Source: Acidobacteriota bacterium
GTDB lineage: Bacteria; Acidobacteriota; Terriglobia; Versatilivoradales; Versatilivoraceae
Length of the DNA: 64,000 bases
Reading direction: 5' to 3'
Assembly (NCBI GenBank): GCA_028875575.1
Contig: JAPPDF010000003.1
Span: 54,503-118,502 of the forward strand
Shown piece after piece: positions 20,403 to 28,396 of this stretch (within the stretch, counting starts at the first letter, position 1; each line of letters starts with the position of its first letter). Under the pieces are notes generated by a model. The model was not told the origin of the DNA and did not search any database. It was given only the letters and a program-made list of their open reading frames with translations. Position numbers and translations under genes: made by a program.

Positions 20403-20837
20403 CCGGCCCGGGGGAATCAGCCAGACTCCTCCCGTTCGGCCGACCCGACGTTTTTCCGGATTCCCCCATTGCCCTACGAGATACCGTAACTCGGTATCTG
20501 ACCCGCCGACGTGGGGGCCAAGGGCTGAACAATCTCCATAATCTATTCATTCCATTGCACTTAATAAAGAAGAGCTCCATTGCTGCGGCGGATTGACAGC
20601 CGGATCGGGAGCCCCTGACTTCAATATTTCGTAGAATGGCGGCAGCAAGCTTGGATGAGCGCGAGCGGAGTTGGCTTCTAAAGCACTGAATAATAGAGGG
20701 TTAAGTTTATTTTTCTCATCTTCCGGATTTTGGCAATCTGATTGCAGGTATAAAGCCGGTTAGACAGGATTTCTCGAAGTCGCTTCTCAGAATCGACTTC
20801 ACTGGTGGCAAACGTTAAATTGAGGAGGTAACCACTG
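20403..20837. other. 435-base intergenic leader of the TonB receptor with hairpins
   Basis: No gene seen. It contains a perfect 8-bp hairpin AGATACCG-TAACT-CGGTATCT (20479-20499), a GCAAT-CTG-ATTGC dyad (20733-20745), and a 7-bp inverted repeat GAAGTCG/CGACTTC with 11-base loop (20776-20800). A TATAAA at 20749-20754 could be a -10, but its -35 is poor. The region ends in a strong ribosome-binding site (AGGAGGT, 20823-20829). The AT content rises from 20530 to 20730, as expected of a promoter region. Confidence 0.5.
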
Positions 20838-23800
20838 ATGCAACGCTTTCTAACAGTGGCTGGATTGGCCTTCGTTCTGGCCCTTACACTGTCCTGGACG
20901 CCCATGCTGGCTCAGGAGTACACCGGCGTCCACGGGAACGTCGAGGACGAGACCGGCGCCAGGGTGACCCAGGTCGAGATCACGGCGACCGAAGAATCCA
21001 CGGGGATCACCCGCTCGACCGTGAGCAACGAGGTTGGCATCTACGAGCTGCGCGGCCTGCCGCCCGGGACCTACACGCTCGGGGCCGAGCTGGCCGGCTT
21101 CAAGGCCTATACCAACAGCGGCGTGATCATCTACGCCGGACGTCCCCGGCGCGTCAACATCGTGCTGCAGGTGGGCGATATCCAGGACACCATCACGGTT
21201 TCCGAGGAAGGCGCCGTCATCGAGACGGACAAGTCCAGCATTACCTACACCTTGCCCTACAAGGAGGTGGAGGCCTTCAGGATTGCCGCCAGCCTGATTT
21301 ACAAGGTGGGCGATAATCCCGGGGCCGAGTCCCGCAGCCAGGTGCACGGAGCCTTCGCCAACAACACCACGGCGCTGCAGGACGGGGTTGCCACCAATGC
21401 CTACGGCACCTTCCGGGCGCCTCAGGAACTGGTCCAGGAGATCAACCAGGTCTCGCTGAACGCCCCGGCCGAATACAAGACCGCCACCACCATCAACGGG
21501 GTGGGCCGAGGCGGCACCAACCAGTTTCATGGCGAGATCTGGATGCAGTTGGACCACCCGCGGCTTCGAGCCTTGACCGTGGGCCAGACCAGGCATCCTC
21601 CCGCCAAGCCGGGCGTCCGCTGGAACTACATGGCCTCCGGACCCATCTACATCCCCAAGGTCTACGACGGCCGGGACAGGACCTTCTTCCATTTCTACGT
21701 TCAACCCAACAGGAGCGACCAGAAAGCTCCCATCCGGAACTACGTTTACCCCACGGCGGCCATTCGCCGCGGGGACCTGACCGAGGTGGTGCAGCAGCAT
21801 TTGAAGGGCGAGCCCGTCATCAATCCCTTTACGGGCGAGCCTTTCGCCAACAACATCATTCCTCAGGAGCTGCTCAGCCCGGTAGCGCAGGCGGCCTTGC
21901 GATACGCTCCCATGCCCAATGCTGTAAGCCCCTTGGGCACATTGGTCGACAACACCCATGGGTTCCAGTTCGGGAGCAACGTGGAGAAGGACTGGCACGT
22001 GCGGTTCGACCACGCCATCACCGACTCCAACACCATCTCCTTCAACCACTACGGCTACAACCGGGTTCTGGACGAAGGCACCACCGTTTCGCTTTCGACC
22101 TGGTTCGGCGACAACGCCACCCGCATGTGGAGCATCCAGGATTCGCACATGTTCTCCCCCACGGTGATCAACGAGTTCACCTTCGGGACCAACGATCAGG
22201 GATACGACCAGAAGGGCGCCACCACCGTGGGCAACACCCTGATCAGGGAGTTCGGCATCGACCTGGGCGGTCGCACCTCGCCCGAGGGACCCGGATGCCC
22301 CCAGATCTACACGGGCCTGTGGGGATTCCAGCCGGGCGCCCTCTCGGGTTCCTTCTCGGCGACCGAGCTCACCTTCCCCTTCCTGGGACGCTGCGGCGCC
22401 GGCGGTAACAGCAGCAATCCCAAGGTCTGGGTGATGAAGGACAACGTCTCCGTCAACAAGGGCACCCATCTCATCAAGTTCGGGGTGGAGGCCAACTGGG
22501 AGCGGCCCTTCGGGTCGGCAAACAGTGCAGACGCCTGGGGTATATATCGCTTCACCGGCCATTACAGCGGAAGCGACATTGCCGACTTCCTGCTGGGAAT
22601 CCCCCGCGAGACGGGAATCGCCACCTCGCGCGCCCCCGTTCACGCCCGCGGCTTCGACTTCGGGGTCTTCGCCCAGGACGACTGGAAGGTGACCCCGCGG
22701 CTGACCATGACCTACGGCGCCCGCATCCAGCACTACGGCGCGCCCACGGACGCCAATGGTCTGTTCTATAACTTCGACTTCGACAACCTGCGGGTGGTGG
22801 TTCCCGACCGGTCCTTCCACCACGTGGTGCCGGTGTGGCCGCAAGGCGCGATTCCGGTGGTGAGAGCCAGCGAGGCCGGCTATCCCCAGAGCCTGGTCAA
22901 CTTCACCGCGGCGCACATTTCTCCGCGCTTCGGTCTGGCCTATCGCATCAACGACTGGACCGTGATCCGGGCCGGCTACGGCATCTACCACGTGCCCTTC
23001 GCCATCGCCGGAGCAGGCACGAGTGGCCTCGGGCGGGCCGGCTGGCTGGGAGGCCGCGAGGGCGGCCCCTTCGCCGGATCGGAGACGTTCGGGCCCAACG
23101 TGATCACAGACGGCGTGCCGCAATTGACGTTCAAGGACCCCTTCCTGCCCGCGGGCACCGGCGCCGTCTCCAAGCAGGGCGTGCGGGGGATTCCTCTCAA
23201 CAGCCGCAAGGATGCCTGGGCTTACGACCAGCAGTGGAACCTGACCCTGGAGAACGACCTGGGCGACGGTTGGGCCACCCGGATTTCCTACGTGGCCTCC
23301 AAGGGCACCAGTTGGCCCTATCGGAGCAACCTGCAGACCCCCACCCCCAGCACCATTCCCTTCGACGAGCGGACCGACAAGTTCCCCTGGGGCCCGAACT
23401 TCTCCTTCGTCGACCGGCATGACCTGGGAGGGACCGGAAGCTTCCACAGCCTGGAAGTGGAAGCCACCCGACAGTTCAGCCGGGGCATCTATCTGCGAAG
23501 CTGGTTCGAGTGGAAGAAGAACCTGGCCGACGTCATTCCGGGGCTGTTTTCCTCCACCATCGGCTTCGAGGCCGAAGATCCGCTGGACCGCAAGCGCGAC
23601 AAGGGGATCCAGAACGGTATCCGCCGGCAGCGCTGGCACCTGGCCATGGTCTGGGATCTCCCGGTGGGCCAGGGGAGGCAATTCGCGACCGACGCCGGTG
23701 GTGCCCTCAATAGCCTTATTGGCGACTGGACGGCCGCCTTCAAGTTTACGGGCGGCCAGGGAACGGCCTTCACTCCCAGCTACTCCGGGTCGGATCCCTC

Positions 23801-24179
23801 CAACACCGGTCGCTCCAGCGGCCGGCCGGACCAGTTGTGCAATCCCAACGGCTTCGGCGAAACGCCGGGCATCGGGTGGAACAAGTCCTGTTTCGCCATT
23901 CCGCCCGCGGGGATTGGCCGCTACGGCAACGCCAGCCGCGGGATGCTGATTGCGCCGCGTGACTGGGGCACCGAGCTCAACGTGTTCAAGCGGTTCAACC
24001 TGACCCAGTACGAGAACGGACCCTACTTCAAGTTCGAGACCTACATCTCCAACCTCCTGAACCACCGCAACGCCTCGGGTCCCTCCTCGACCAACATTTC
24101 GGCTGCCAACTTCGGACTCTTCCAACCCAGCGGGTGGGAAGCGCGCCGCATCGTGTTCCGCTTGCGTCTCGGCTTCTAG
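20838..24179 (+). CDS. TonB-dependent receptor with carboxypeptidase-regulatory-like domain (Oar-like)
   Basis: A 1113-residue outer-membrane protein. A signal peptide (to about residue 26, PMLAQ) is followed by a carboxypeptidase-regulatory-like domain (about 30-115: GVHGNVEDETGARVTQVEITATEES and GIYELRGLPPGTYTL), then a plug (VIETDKSSITYTLPYKEVEAF) and a long beta-barrel ending in VFRLRLGF with the expected terminal Phe. Oar-like receptors of this size are typical of Acidobacteriota and import or handle large substrates energised by TonB. The start is fixed by AGGAGGT nine bases before the ATG. The substrate is unknown. It ends in a clear terminator at 24207, so the CRTAC1-TPR-GWxTD-receptor run ends here. 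Confidence 0.93.
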   Translation: MQRFLTVAGLAFVLALTLSWTPMLAQEYTGVHGNVEDETGARVTQVEITATEESTGITRSTVSNEVGIYELRGLPPGTYTLGAELAGFKAYTNSGVIIYAGRPRRVNIVLQVGDIQDTITVSEEGAVIETDKSSITYTLPYKEVEAFRIAASLIYKVGDNPGAESRSQVHGAFANNTTALQDGVATNAYGTFRAPQELVQEINQVSLNAPAEYKTATTINGVGRGGTNQFHGEIWMQLDHPRLRALTVGQTRHPPAKPGVRWNYMASGPIYIPKVYDGRDRTFFHFYVQPNRSDQKAPIRNYVYPTAAIRRGDLTEVVQQHLKGEPVINPFTGEPFANNIIPQELLSPVAQAALRYAPMPNAVSPLGTLVDNTHGFQFGSNVEKDWHVRFDHAITDSNTISFNHYGYNRVLDEGTTVSLSTWFGDNATRMWSIQDSHMFSPTVINEFTFGTNDQGYDQKGATTVGNTLIREFGIDLGGRTSPEGPGCPQIYTGLWGFQPGALSGSFSATELTFPFLGRCGAGGNSSNPKVWVMKDNVSVNKGTHLIKFGVEANWERPFGSANSADAWGIYRFTGHYSGSDIADFLLGIPRETGIATSRAPVHARGFDFGVFAQDDWKVTPRLTMTYGARIQHYGAPTDANGLFYNFDFDNLRVVVPDRSFHHVVPVWPQGAIPVVRASEAGYPQSLVNFTAAHISPRFGLAYRINDWTVIRAGYGIYHVPFAIAGAGTSGLGRAGWLGGREGGPFAGSETFGPNVITDGVPQLTFKDPFLPAGTGAVSKQGVRGIPLNSRKDAWAYDQQWNLTLENDLGDGWATRISYVASKGTSWPYRSNLQTPTPSTIPFDERTDKFPWGPNFSFVDRHDLGGTGSFHSLEVEATRQFSRGIYLRSWFEWKKNLADVIPGLFSSTIGFEAEDPLDRKRDKGIQNGIRRQRWHLAMVWDLPVGQGRQFATDAGGALNSLIGDWTAAFKFTGGQGTAFTPSYSGSDPSNTGRSSGRPDQLCNPNGFGETPGIGWNKSCFAIPPAGIGRYGNASRGMLIAPRDWGTELNVFKRFNLTQYENGPYFKFETYISNLLNHRNASGPSSTNISAANFGLFQPSGWEARRIVFRLRLGF

Positions 24180-24206
24180 CAGGACCGAGCGCCGGATCCT
24201 TTACAA

Positions 24207-24239
24207 AAGCCCCGTGCAATCCGCACGGGGCTTTTTTTT
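24207..24239 (+). terminator. Rho-independent terminator of the TonB receptor gene
   Basis: A perfect 9-bp stem GCCCCGTGC/GCACGGGGC (24209-24217 and 24223-24231) with a 5-base loop, flanked by A-rich DNA and followed by eight T residues. It lies 28 bases after the stop codon. Confidence 0.95.
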
Positions 24240-24272
24240 GCCATCACTCGCCCTTTATGGAATGACGCCCCC

Positions 24273-24298
24273 CGGGAGCGCGGGCGTCCCGCCCGCAT
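24273..24298 (+). repeat. GC-rich palindromic repeat family B, copy 1
   Basis: CCGGGAGCGCGGGCGTCCC followed by GCCCGCAT. It matches 28169-28198, 28352-28381 (reverse) and 63719-63744. The core GCGGGCG-TCC-CGCCCGC is self-complementary and would fold as a short hairpin. It is intergenic, just after a terminator. Confidence 0.75.
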
Positions 24299-24383
24299 AA
24301 GACCAGACACAGCTTTGGCCCTTTCTTCCAGGTCTATCGACAGGGAACGCACCCTTGCTCCCTCTCCACTACAGTAACCAATT

Positions 24384-24429
24384 TTGACCATTTTTGTTAT
24401 TCCTGCTAGGATGGATGTCTGTACCATCC
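24384..24429 (+). promoter_or_regulatory. Promoter and operator of the ParDE pair
   Basis: TTGACC (24384-24389), a 17-base spacer and TAGGAT (24407-24412) make a good sigma70-like promoter. An inverted repeat GGATGG/CCATCC (24409-24414 and 24424-24429) overlaps the -10 and the expected transcription start, a suitable site for repression by the antitoxin. A GGAGG (24433-24437) then serves the antitoxin start. Confidence 0.65.
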
Positions 24430-24446
24430 GGTGGAGGTCTTGGTCA

Positions 24447-24719
24447 ATGAATGTGTCTCTTACGTCGGAACTTGAAGCGTTTGTGGCATCCAAGGTGCGG
24501 AGTGGGCGCTACCATTCGGCCAGTGAGGTGATTCGCGAGGCATTGCGGCTGCTGGAGGAGCGGGAACAGTTGAAAGCCCTCCGAATTCGTGCGCTACGCG
24601 AGAAAATTGGCGAAGGATTGGAGCAACTGGATCACGGGGAGGGAATTGCCGGGGAGTTGATATTCTCCGAGCTCGAGGCTGAGTTGGGTATCCTGGAACA
24701 AACCCGGCACGAAGATTGA
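24447..24719 (+). CDS. ParD-like ribbon-helix-helix antitoxin
   Basis: A 90-residue protein. MNVSLTSELEAFVASKVRSGRY and SASEVIREALRLLEER, split here, are the ParD ribbon-helix-helix pattern, followed by a toxin-binding C-terminal tail. The ATG at 24447 is chosen from GGAGG ten bases upstream and the family start. It is coupled to the toxin gene by a 4-base overlap (TTGA). Confidence 0.9.
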   Translation: MNVSLTSELEAFVASKVRSGRYHSASEVIREALRLLEEREQLKALRIRALREKIGEGLEQLDHGEGIAGELIFSELEAELGILEQTRHED

Positions 24720-25006
24720 GTCAATACCTTCTTTCCCCGGCGGCGGTGAAAGACCTCAGAGAAATTCAAGCCTACATTGCACGGGACAGCATTGATGCAT
24801 CCCGGCGGGTGGTCACTCAACTTCGCACGGCTTGCGAGCGACTCGCATGGAATCCGTTTATGGGACATAGTCGCGAGGATTTGACACATCAACCGGTATT
24901 ATTCTGGCCCGTAGGAGCGTACTCAGTCATCTATCGCCCAGAGACCACGCCTTTGGAAATCGTTCGGGTCTTGCACGGATCTCGGGACATTCCAAATCTG
25001 GTGTAA
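24716..25006 (+). CDS. ParE/RelE-family toxin
   Basis: A 96-residue protein of the ParE fold: LSPAAVKDLREIQAYIARDS at the N-terminus, then LAWNPFMGHSREDL, VLFWPVGAYSVIYRPE and IEIVRVLHGSRDI-like end, all standard for this family. ParE toxins poison DNA gyrase; RelE relatives cleave mRNA, and sequence alone favours ParE because of the ParD partner. The start is a TTG sharing bases with the antitoxin stop, the same arrangement as the PIN toxin at 8200. Confidence 0.9.
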   Translation: MSQYLLSPAAVKDLREIQAYIARDSIDASRRVVTQLRTACERLAWNPFMGHSREDLTHQPVLFWPVGAYSVIYRPETTPLEIVRVLHGSRDIPNLV

Positions 25007-25049
25007 CGCAAGCACCGTCCCTGCCAGCTTTTCCAATAACACTTTCGGA

Positions 25050-26204
25050 TTGACGCCGCTGAAAGCTTTGAAACCCCCGTTCAACACGACCCGCCTCCTT
25101 CCAGTCTTTCTAATGCTGACGATTGGTCTCCCGCTGTTCTCGCGGGCGGATTCCTATCAGGATGCGTTGGCAAGCTACCGTTCCGGGCGTAACCTGGAGG
25201 CGCTGGTGTCCGTGCAGAGAGCCGTGAGCCAGGATGAAGGTAATGCCGACTACCACCTGCTTCAGGCCAAGGTTCTAGCCGAGCTGCGCCAGCACGGCGA
25301 TGCTGAAAAGAGCCTGAGGCGGGCCAGCGAACTGCGTCCCCAATGGGTGGAGCCTTTCTACCAGTGGGGAGTGCTCCTGTTCAGGCGCGGGAATTTCGAG
25401 GAGGCGGTTACGAGGCTGGCCAAGGGAGTCGAGCTCGCACCCGATTCCGTCAAGACTCGCTTTCTTTTGGGCGTCAGCCATATGCAGATAAACCAGGACC
25501 ATGCGGCCATGGAGCAGTTCAGGGCCGTGGAAGCGGCGGATCCACGCTACCCGGCGGTTCACCACAGCATCGGACGGGTCTATTTTCGGCAGGGCAGGGA
25601 CGCCGAGGCCATTGAGCACTTCAGAACCGAGTTGGCGCACAATTCCGATCATCACGCAGCCAGATTTCTCCTGGGCAAGGCGCTGGTAAGGACGGGCCGG
25701 GACGACGAGGCGGTGGTGCAACTGCTAAGGCTTCAGGGAAAAGACGTGGGTCAGGGGCAACTGCACTACTATCTGGGTGCGGCCTACCGCCGCCAGGGCA
25801 AACCTGCGGAGGCCCTGGAAGCGCTTCAGAGGAGTATCGCGCTCAATCCCAGCTCCTATGAATCGCACTACCTGCTGGCTCGGCTCTACCTGGAAACCGG
25901 TCAGCTCGGCCTGGCCCGGAAGCAAATGGCCATGTTCGAGCAATTGCGACAGCGAGAAAAGCGGGGAAGGGCGGTCGACCCCAGGAAGTTCGACAGGGAA
26001 GATCAGGAATTCGTGGAAGCCGACAGGGATTCCGATGGCCGGTTGACGCCAGCCGAATTCGAGGACTTCGTCAATACGCGAGTGAAGGGATTTGCAAGGC
26101 ATGGCGAGTTCTTTCAGGGGCTGGATGGCAACGGCGACGGCCGGCTGGATCGCCGGGAGTTCTCCCGGCGCTTCGAGCTATTGCGACAGCTTCAGAGCCC
26201 ATAG
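25050..26204 (+). CDS. TPR-repeat protein with C-terminal EF-hand pair, subtype B (copy 1)
   Basis: A 384-residue exported protein. A signal peptide (LLPVFLMLTIGLPLFSRA) precedes about eight TPR units, starting SYQDALASYRSGRNLEALVSVQRAVSQ and ending with YESHYLLARLYLETGQLGLARKQMA. The last 70 residues carry two calcium-binding EF-hand loops, DRDSDGRLTPAEF and DGNGDGRLDRREF. The TPR part closely resembles 42068-42985, which lacks the EF-hands. The start is a TTG at 25050 without an evident ribosome site and is uncertain. The CRTAC1-B gene begins 42 bases downstream, so the pair is an operon. Calcium binding in both partners suggests a calcium-dependent complex outside the cytosol. Confidence 0.82.
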   Translation: MTPLKALKPPFNTTRLLPVFLMLTIGLPLFSRADSYQDALASYRSGRNLEALVSVQRAVSQDEGNADYHLLQAKVLAELRQHGDAEKSLRRASELRPQWVEPFYQWGVLLFRRGNFEEAVTRLAKGVELAPDSVKTRFLLGVSHMQINQDHAAMEQFRAVEAADPRYPAVHHSIGRVYFRQGRDAEAIEHFRTELAHNSDHHAARFLLGKALVRTGRDDEAVVQLLRLQGKDVGQGQLHYYLGAAYRRQGKPAEALEALQRSIALNPSSYESHYLLARLYLETGQLGLARKQMAMFEQLRQREKRGRAVDPRKFDREDQEFVEADRDSDGRLTPAEFEDFVNTRVKGFARHGEFFQGLDGNGDGRLDRREFSRRFELLRQLQSP

Positions 26205-26246
26205 GGAACCTGTTGGTGTAGGTCTGATGGGGGTGGAGATACGACT

Positions 26247-28094
26247 ATGACGGTCCGAAGAGGGGGATTTCGGTTGAAGCCTGGTCGAGGGTCCGTTCAG
26301 CCGCCGCCGGCTGAGGGCCCGAAGCCTGGACTGTCGGTGCGGTTGTCCTGTCGGTCCGGTTCCCGCGGAACCCATGACCGATCGGCCGGTGGCTCGATCG
26401 GGTTCGGGGTGGGGATTCTGCTTGTGGCGCACCTGATCCGGGTTACGGCCCTCCCGGAGGCGATTCCCCAATTCGTCGACATTACCCGCTCCAGCAACAT
26501 CACCTTCCGGCACCTGAACGGTCCGGAGCGGAACAAGCGCTATCTGTTCGAGCTCAAGGGAGGTGGCGCTGGTTTCTTTGATTACGACAAGGATGGATGG
26601 CTGGACCTTTTCATGGTTCAGGGATCCACCCTGAAGAGGTTCCGCAAGGGAGACAACCCCCACGGTACCCTCTATCGAAACCAGGGAGACGGCACCTTCA
26701 GGGATGTGACCCGGAAGTCGGGACTGACGCGCACGGCATGGGGGATGGGAGTCAGCATCGGAGACTACGACAACGACGGCTTCGCCGATATCTACCTCAA
26801 CAACCTGGGCTCCAACATCCTTTACAAGAACTTGGGTAACGGGACCTTCGAGGATGTCACGGAACGGGCCGGCGTTGCAGGCTCCGGGTGGACCTCCTCC
26901 TCGGCCTTCGGCGACTACGACGCGGACGGGGACCTGGATCTGTTTGTCTGCAACTACATCCACTTCGATTTCGACAACCTGCGGCCACCCGATCCCAAGC
27001 TGGTCTGTCACTATCGCGGCACCACCATCCCCTGCGGTCCCCTGGGTCTCCAGGCCGGGTCCAACCGACTCTACCGCAACAACGGCAACGGCACCTTTGC
27101 CGACGTCACCGCGGAATCCGGATTGGACGAGAACAACCACTTCTATTCTTTGGGCGTGGTGTGGGCCGATCTGGACGACGATGGGGACCAGGACCTCTAC
27201 CTGGCCAACGACAGCACTCCCAACCAGTTATACGTTAACCAGGGGAACGGCACATTCAAGGAAATGGGACTGCTGAGCGGTCTGGCAACCAGTGCGGCCG
27301 GAGACTTCCAGGGCGGCATGGGAGTGGATGCGGCCGACTATGACAACGACGGACGGCTGGACGTCTTCGTAACCAACTTCGCCCACGACTACAGCACGCT
27401 CTACCGCAACCGGGGCGGCCTCATGTTCGAAGACCTGACCCAGCAAGCCGGGTTGATTCAGCCGGAGTGGCTGCTGGTCGGTTGGGGCACCGGGTTTTAC
27501 GACCTCGACCACGACGGCTGGAAGGACATCTTCCATTCCAACGGGCACGTTTATCCCTTTATCCTGGACGCTGAATGGTCGGAGACCTATTTCCAGCCCT
27601 CCTCCATCTATATCAACCAGCGGGACGGGACCTTCAGGGACGTGAGAGAGATGGCCGGAGGCGATCTCCAGAAGGAACTCTTGGGACGGGGGATGGCTTT
27701 CGCCGACTTCGACAATGACGGCGACATGGACTTCCTCATCGGCAACCTCAACGGGGTCCCCCGGCTCTACAGGCACCAGGGGGCAGGCCCCAACCATTGG
27801 GTGATGTTCCGCGCCAGAGGTGTGCGGAGCAACCGGGACGGTATCGGGACCCGCATCACCGTAGTCACCGGCCGGCTCCGGCAGGTCTGGGAGGTTAAAC
27901 GAACTGTTGGTATCTACTCTGCCAGCGATCCCAGAGCCCATTTTGGGTTGGGGAACGCCGGCCGCATCGATCGGGTGGAGGTCAAATGGCCCAGCGGGGT
28001 GGTGCAGGAATTCAAGGACGTGGCCGCTGACCGGCACTACCTGATCGACGAAGCCAAGGGCCTGAAGAGGGAGTTCTTGGCTGAAACCCATTGA
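26247..28094 (+). CDS. CRTAC1-family FG-GAP/VCBS and ASPIC-UnbV protein, subtype B (copy 1)
   Basis: A 615-residue protein with an unusually long polar N-terminus (about 50 residues) before a hydrophobic segment (SIGFGVGILLVAHLIRV), then FG-GAP/VCBS repeats with DYDKDG, DYDNDG and DLDDDG loops and a C-terminal ASPIC/UnbV domain (NRDGIGTRITVVTG, WPSGVVQEF). Subtype B is marked by FRHLNGPERNKRYLFELKG and GSTLKRFRKGDNPHGTLYRN, shared with 43200-44879 and absent from subtype A. Its true start may lie at an internal codon nearer the hydrophobic segment. It is directly downstream of the TPR/EF-hand gene. Confidence 0.87.
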   Translation: MTVRRGGFRLKPGRGSVQPPPAEGPKPGLSVRLSCRSGSRGTHDRSAGGSIGFGVGILLVAHLIRVTALPEAIPQFVDITRSSNITFRHLNGPERNKRYLFELKGGGAGFFDYDKDGWLDLFMVQGSTLKRFRKGDNPHGTLYRNQGDGTFRDVTRKSGLTRTAWGMGVSIGDYDNDGFADIYLNNLGSNILYKNLGNGTFEDVTERAGVAGSGWTSSSAFGDYDADGDLDLFVCNYIHFDFDNLRPPDPKLVCHYRGTTIPCGPLGLQAGSNRLYRNNGNGTFADVTAESGLDENNHFYSLGVVWADLDDDGDQDLYLANDSTPNQLYVNQGNGTFKEMGLLSGLATSAAGDFQGGMGVDAADYDNDGRLDVFVTNFAHDYSTLYRNRGGLMFEDLTQQAGLIQPEWLLVGWGTGFYDLDHDGWKDIFHSNGHVYPFILDAEWSETYFQPSSIYINQRDGTFRDVREMAGGDLQKELLGRGMAFADFDNDGDMDFLIGNLNGVPRLYRHQGAGPNHWVMFRARGVRSNRDGIGTRITVVTGRLRQVWEVKRTVGIYSASDPRAHFGLGNAGRIDRVEVKWPSGVVQEFKDVAADRHYLIDEAKGLKREFLAETH

Positions 28095-28168
28095 GGGGTT
28101 GTCCGGGTGGGCTGGGGCCCGGCAAGCCGGCGTTCGCCCTCGAGGAGCAAGAGTGAAGGGAGGTGTCG

Positions 28169-28381
28169 CCCACCCGGGAGCGCGGGCGTCCCGCCCGCAT
28201 GCTATTCCGTTGCGTGCCGCTCAATTTCCCTGCGATGGGGCAGCCGGCCACCCTGTCGGCGGCAACGGCATGGACTCGGCCGAAGCAAAGTCCTGGCGCC
28301 GTTGCCGGTCGACCTGGGTGGAGGAGATGGTTCAGGCTTTGCCAGAGTTGTGAGGGCGTCCCGCCCGCGCTCCGGGGTGGG
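28169..28381. mobile_element. MITE-like element bounded by family B inverted repeats
   Basis: Positions 28169-28198 and 28352-28381 are imperfect 30-bp inverted repeats (five mismatches by eye) around 153 bases without a credible gene. The arms are copies of the family B palindrome seen at 24273 and 63719. Size and arms fit a small non-autonomous element, but I saw no clear target-site duplication. It fills most of the gap 28095-28396 between convergent genes. Confidence 0.5.
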
Positions 28382-28396
28382 CTTCATTCCGTGAGG

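Noticed and set aside
20850..24125. 1091-codon antisense open frame over the TonB receptor gene
   Set aside because: It mirrors the receptor codon-for-codon with GC-rich third positions; the protein is low-complexity Val/Gly/His-rich with no domain, whereas the plus-strand product is a clear receptor.
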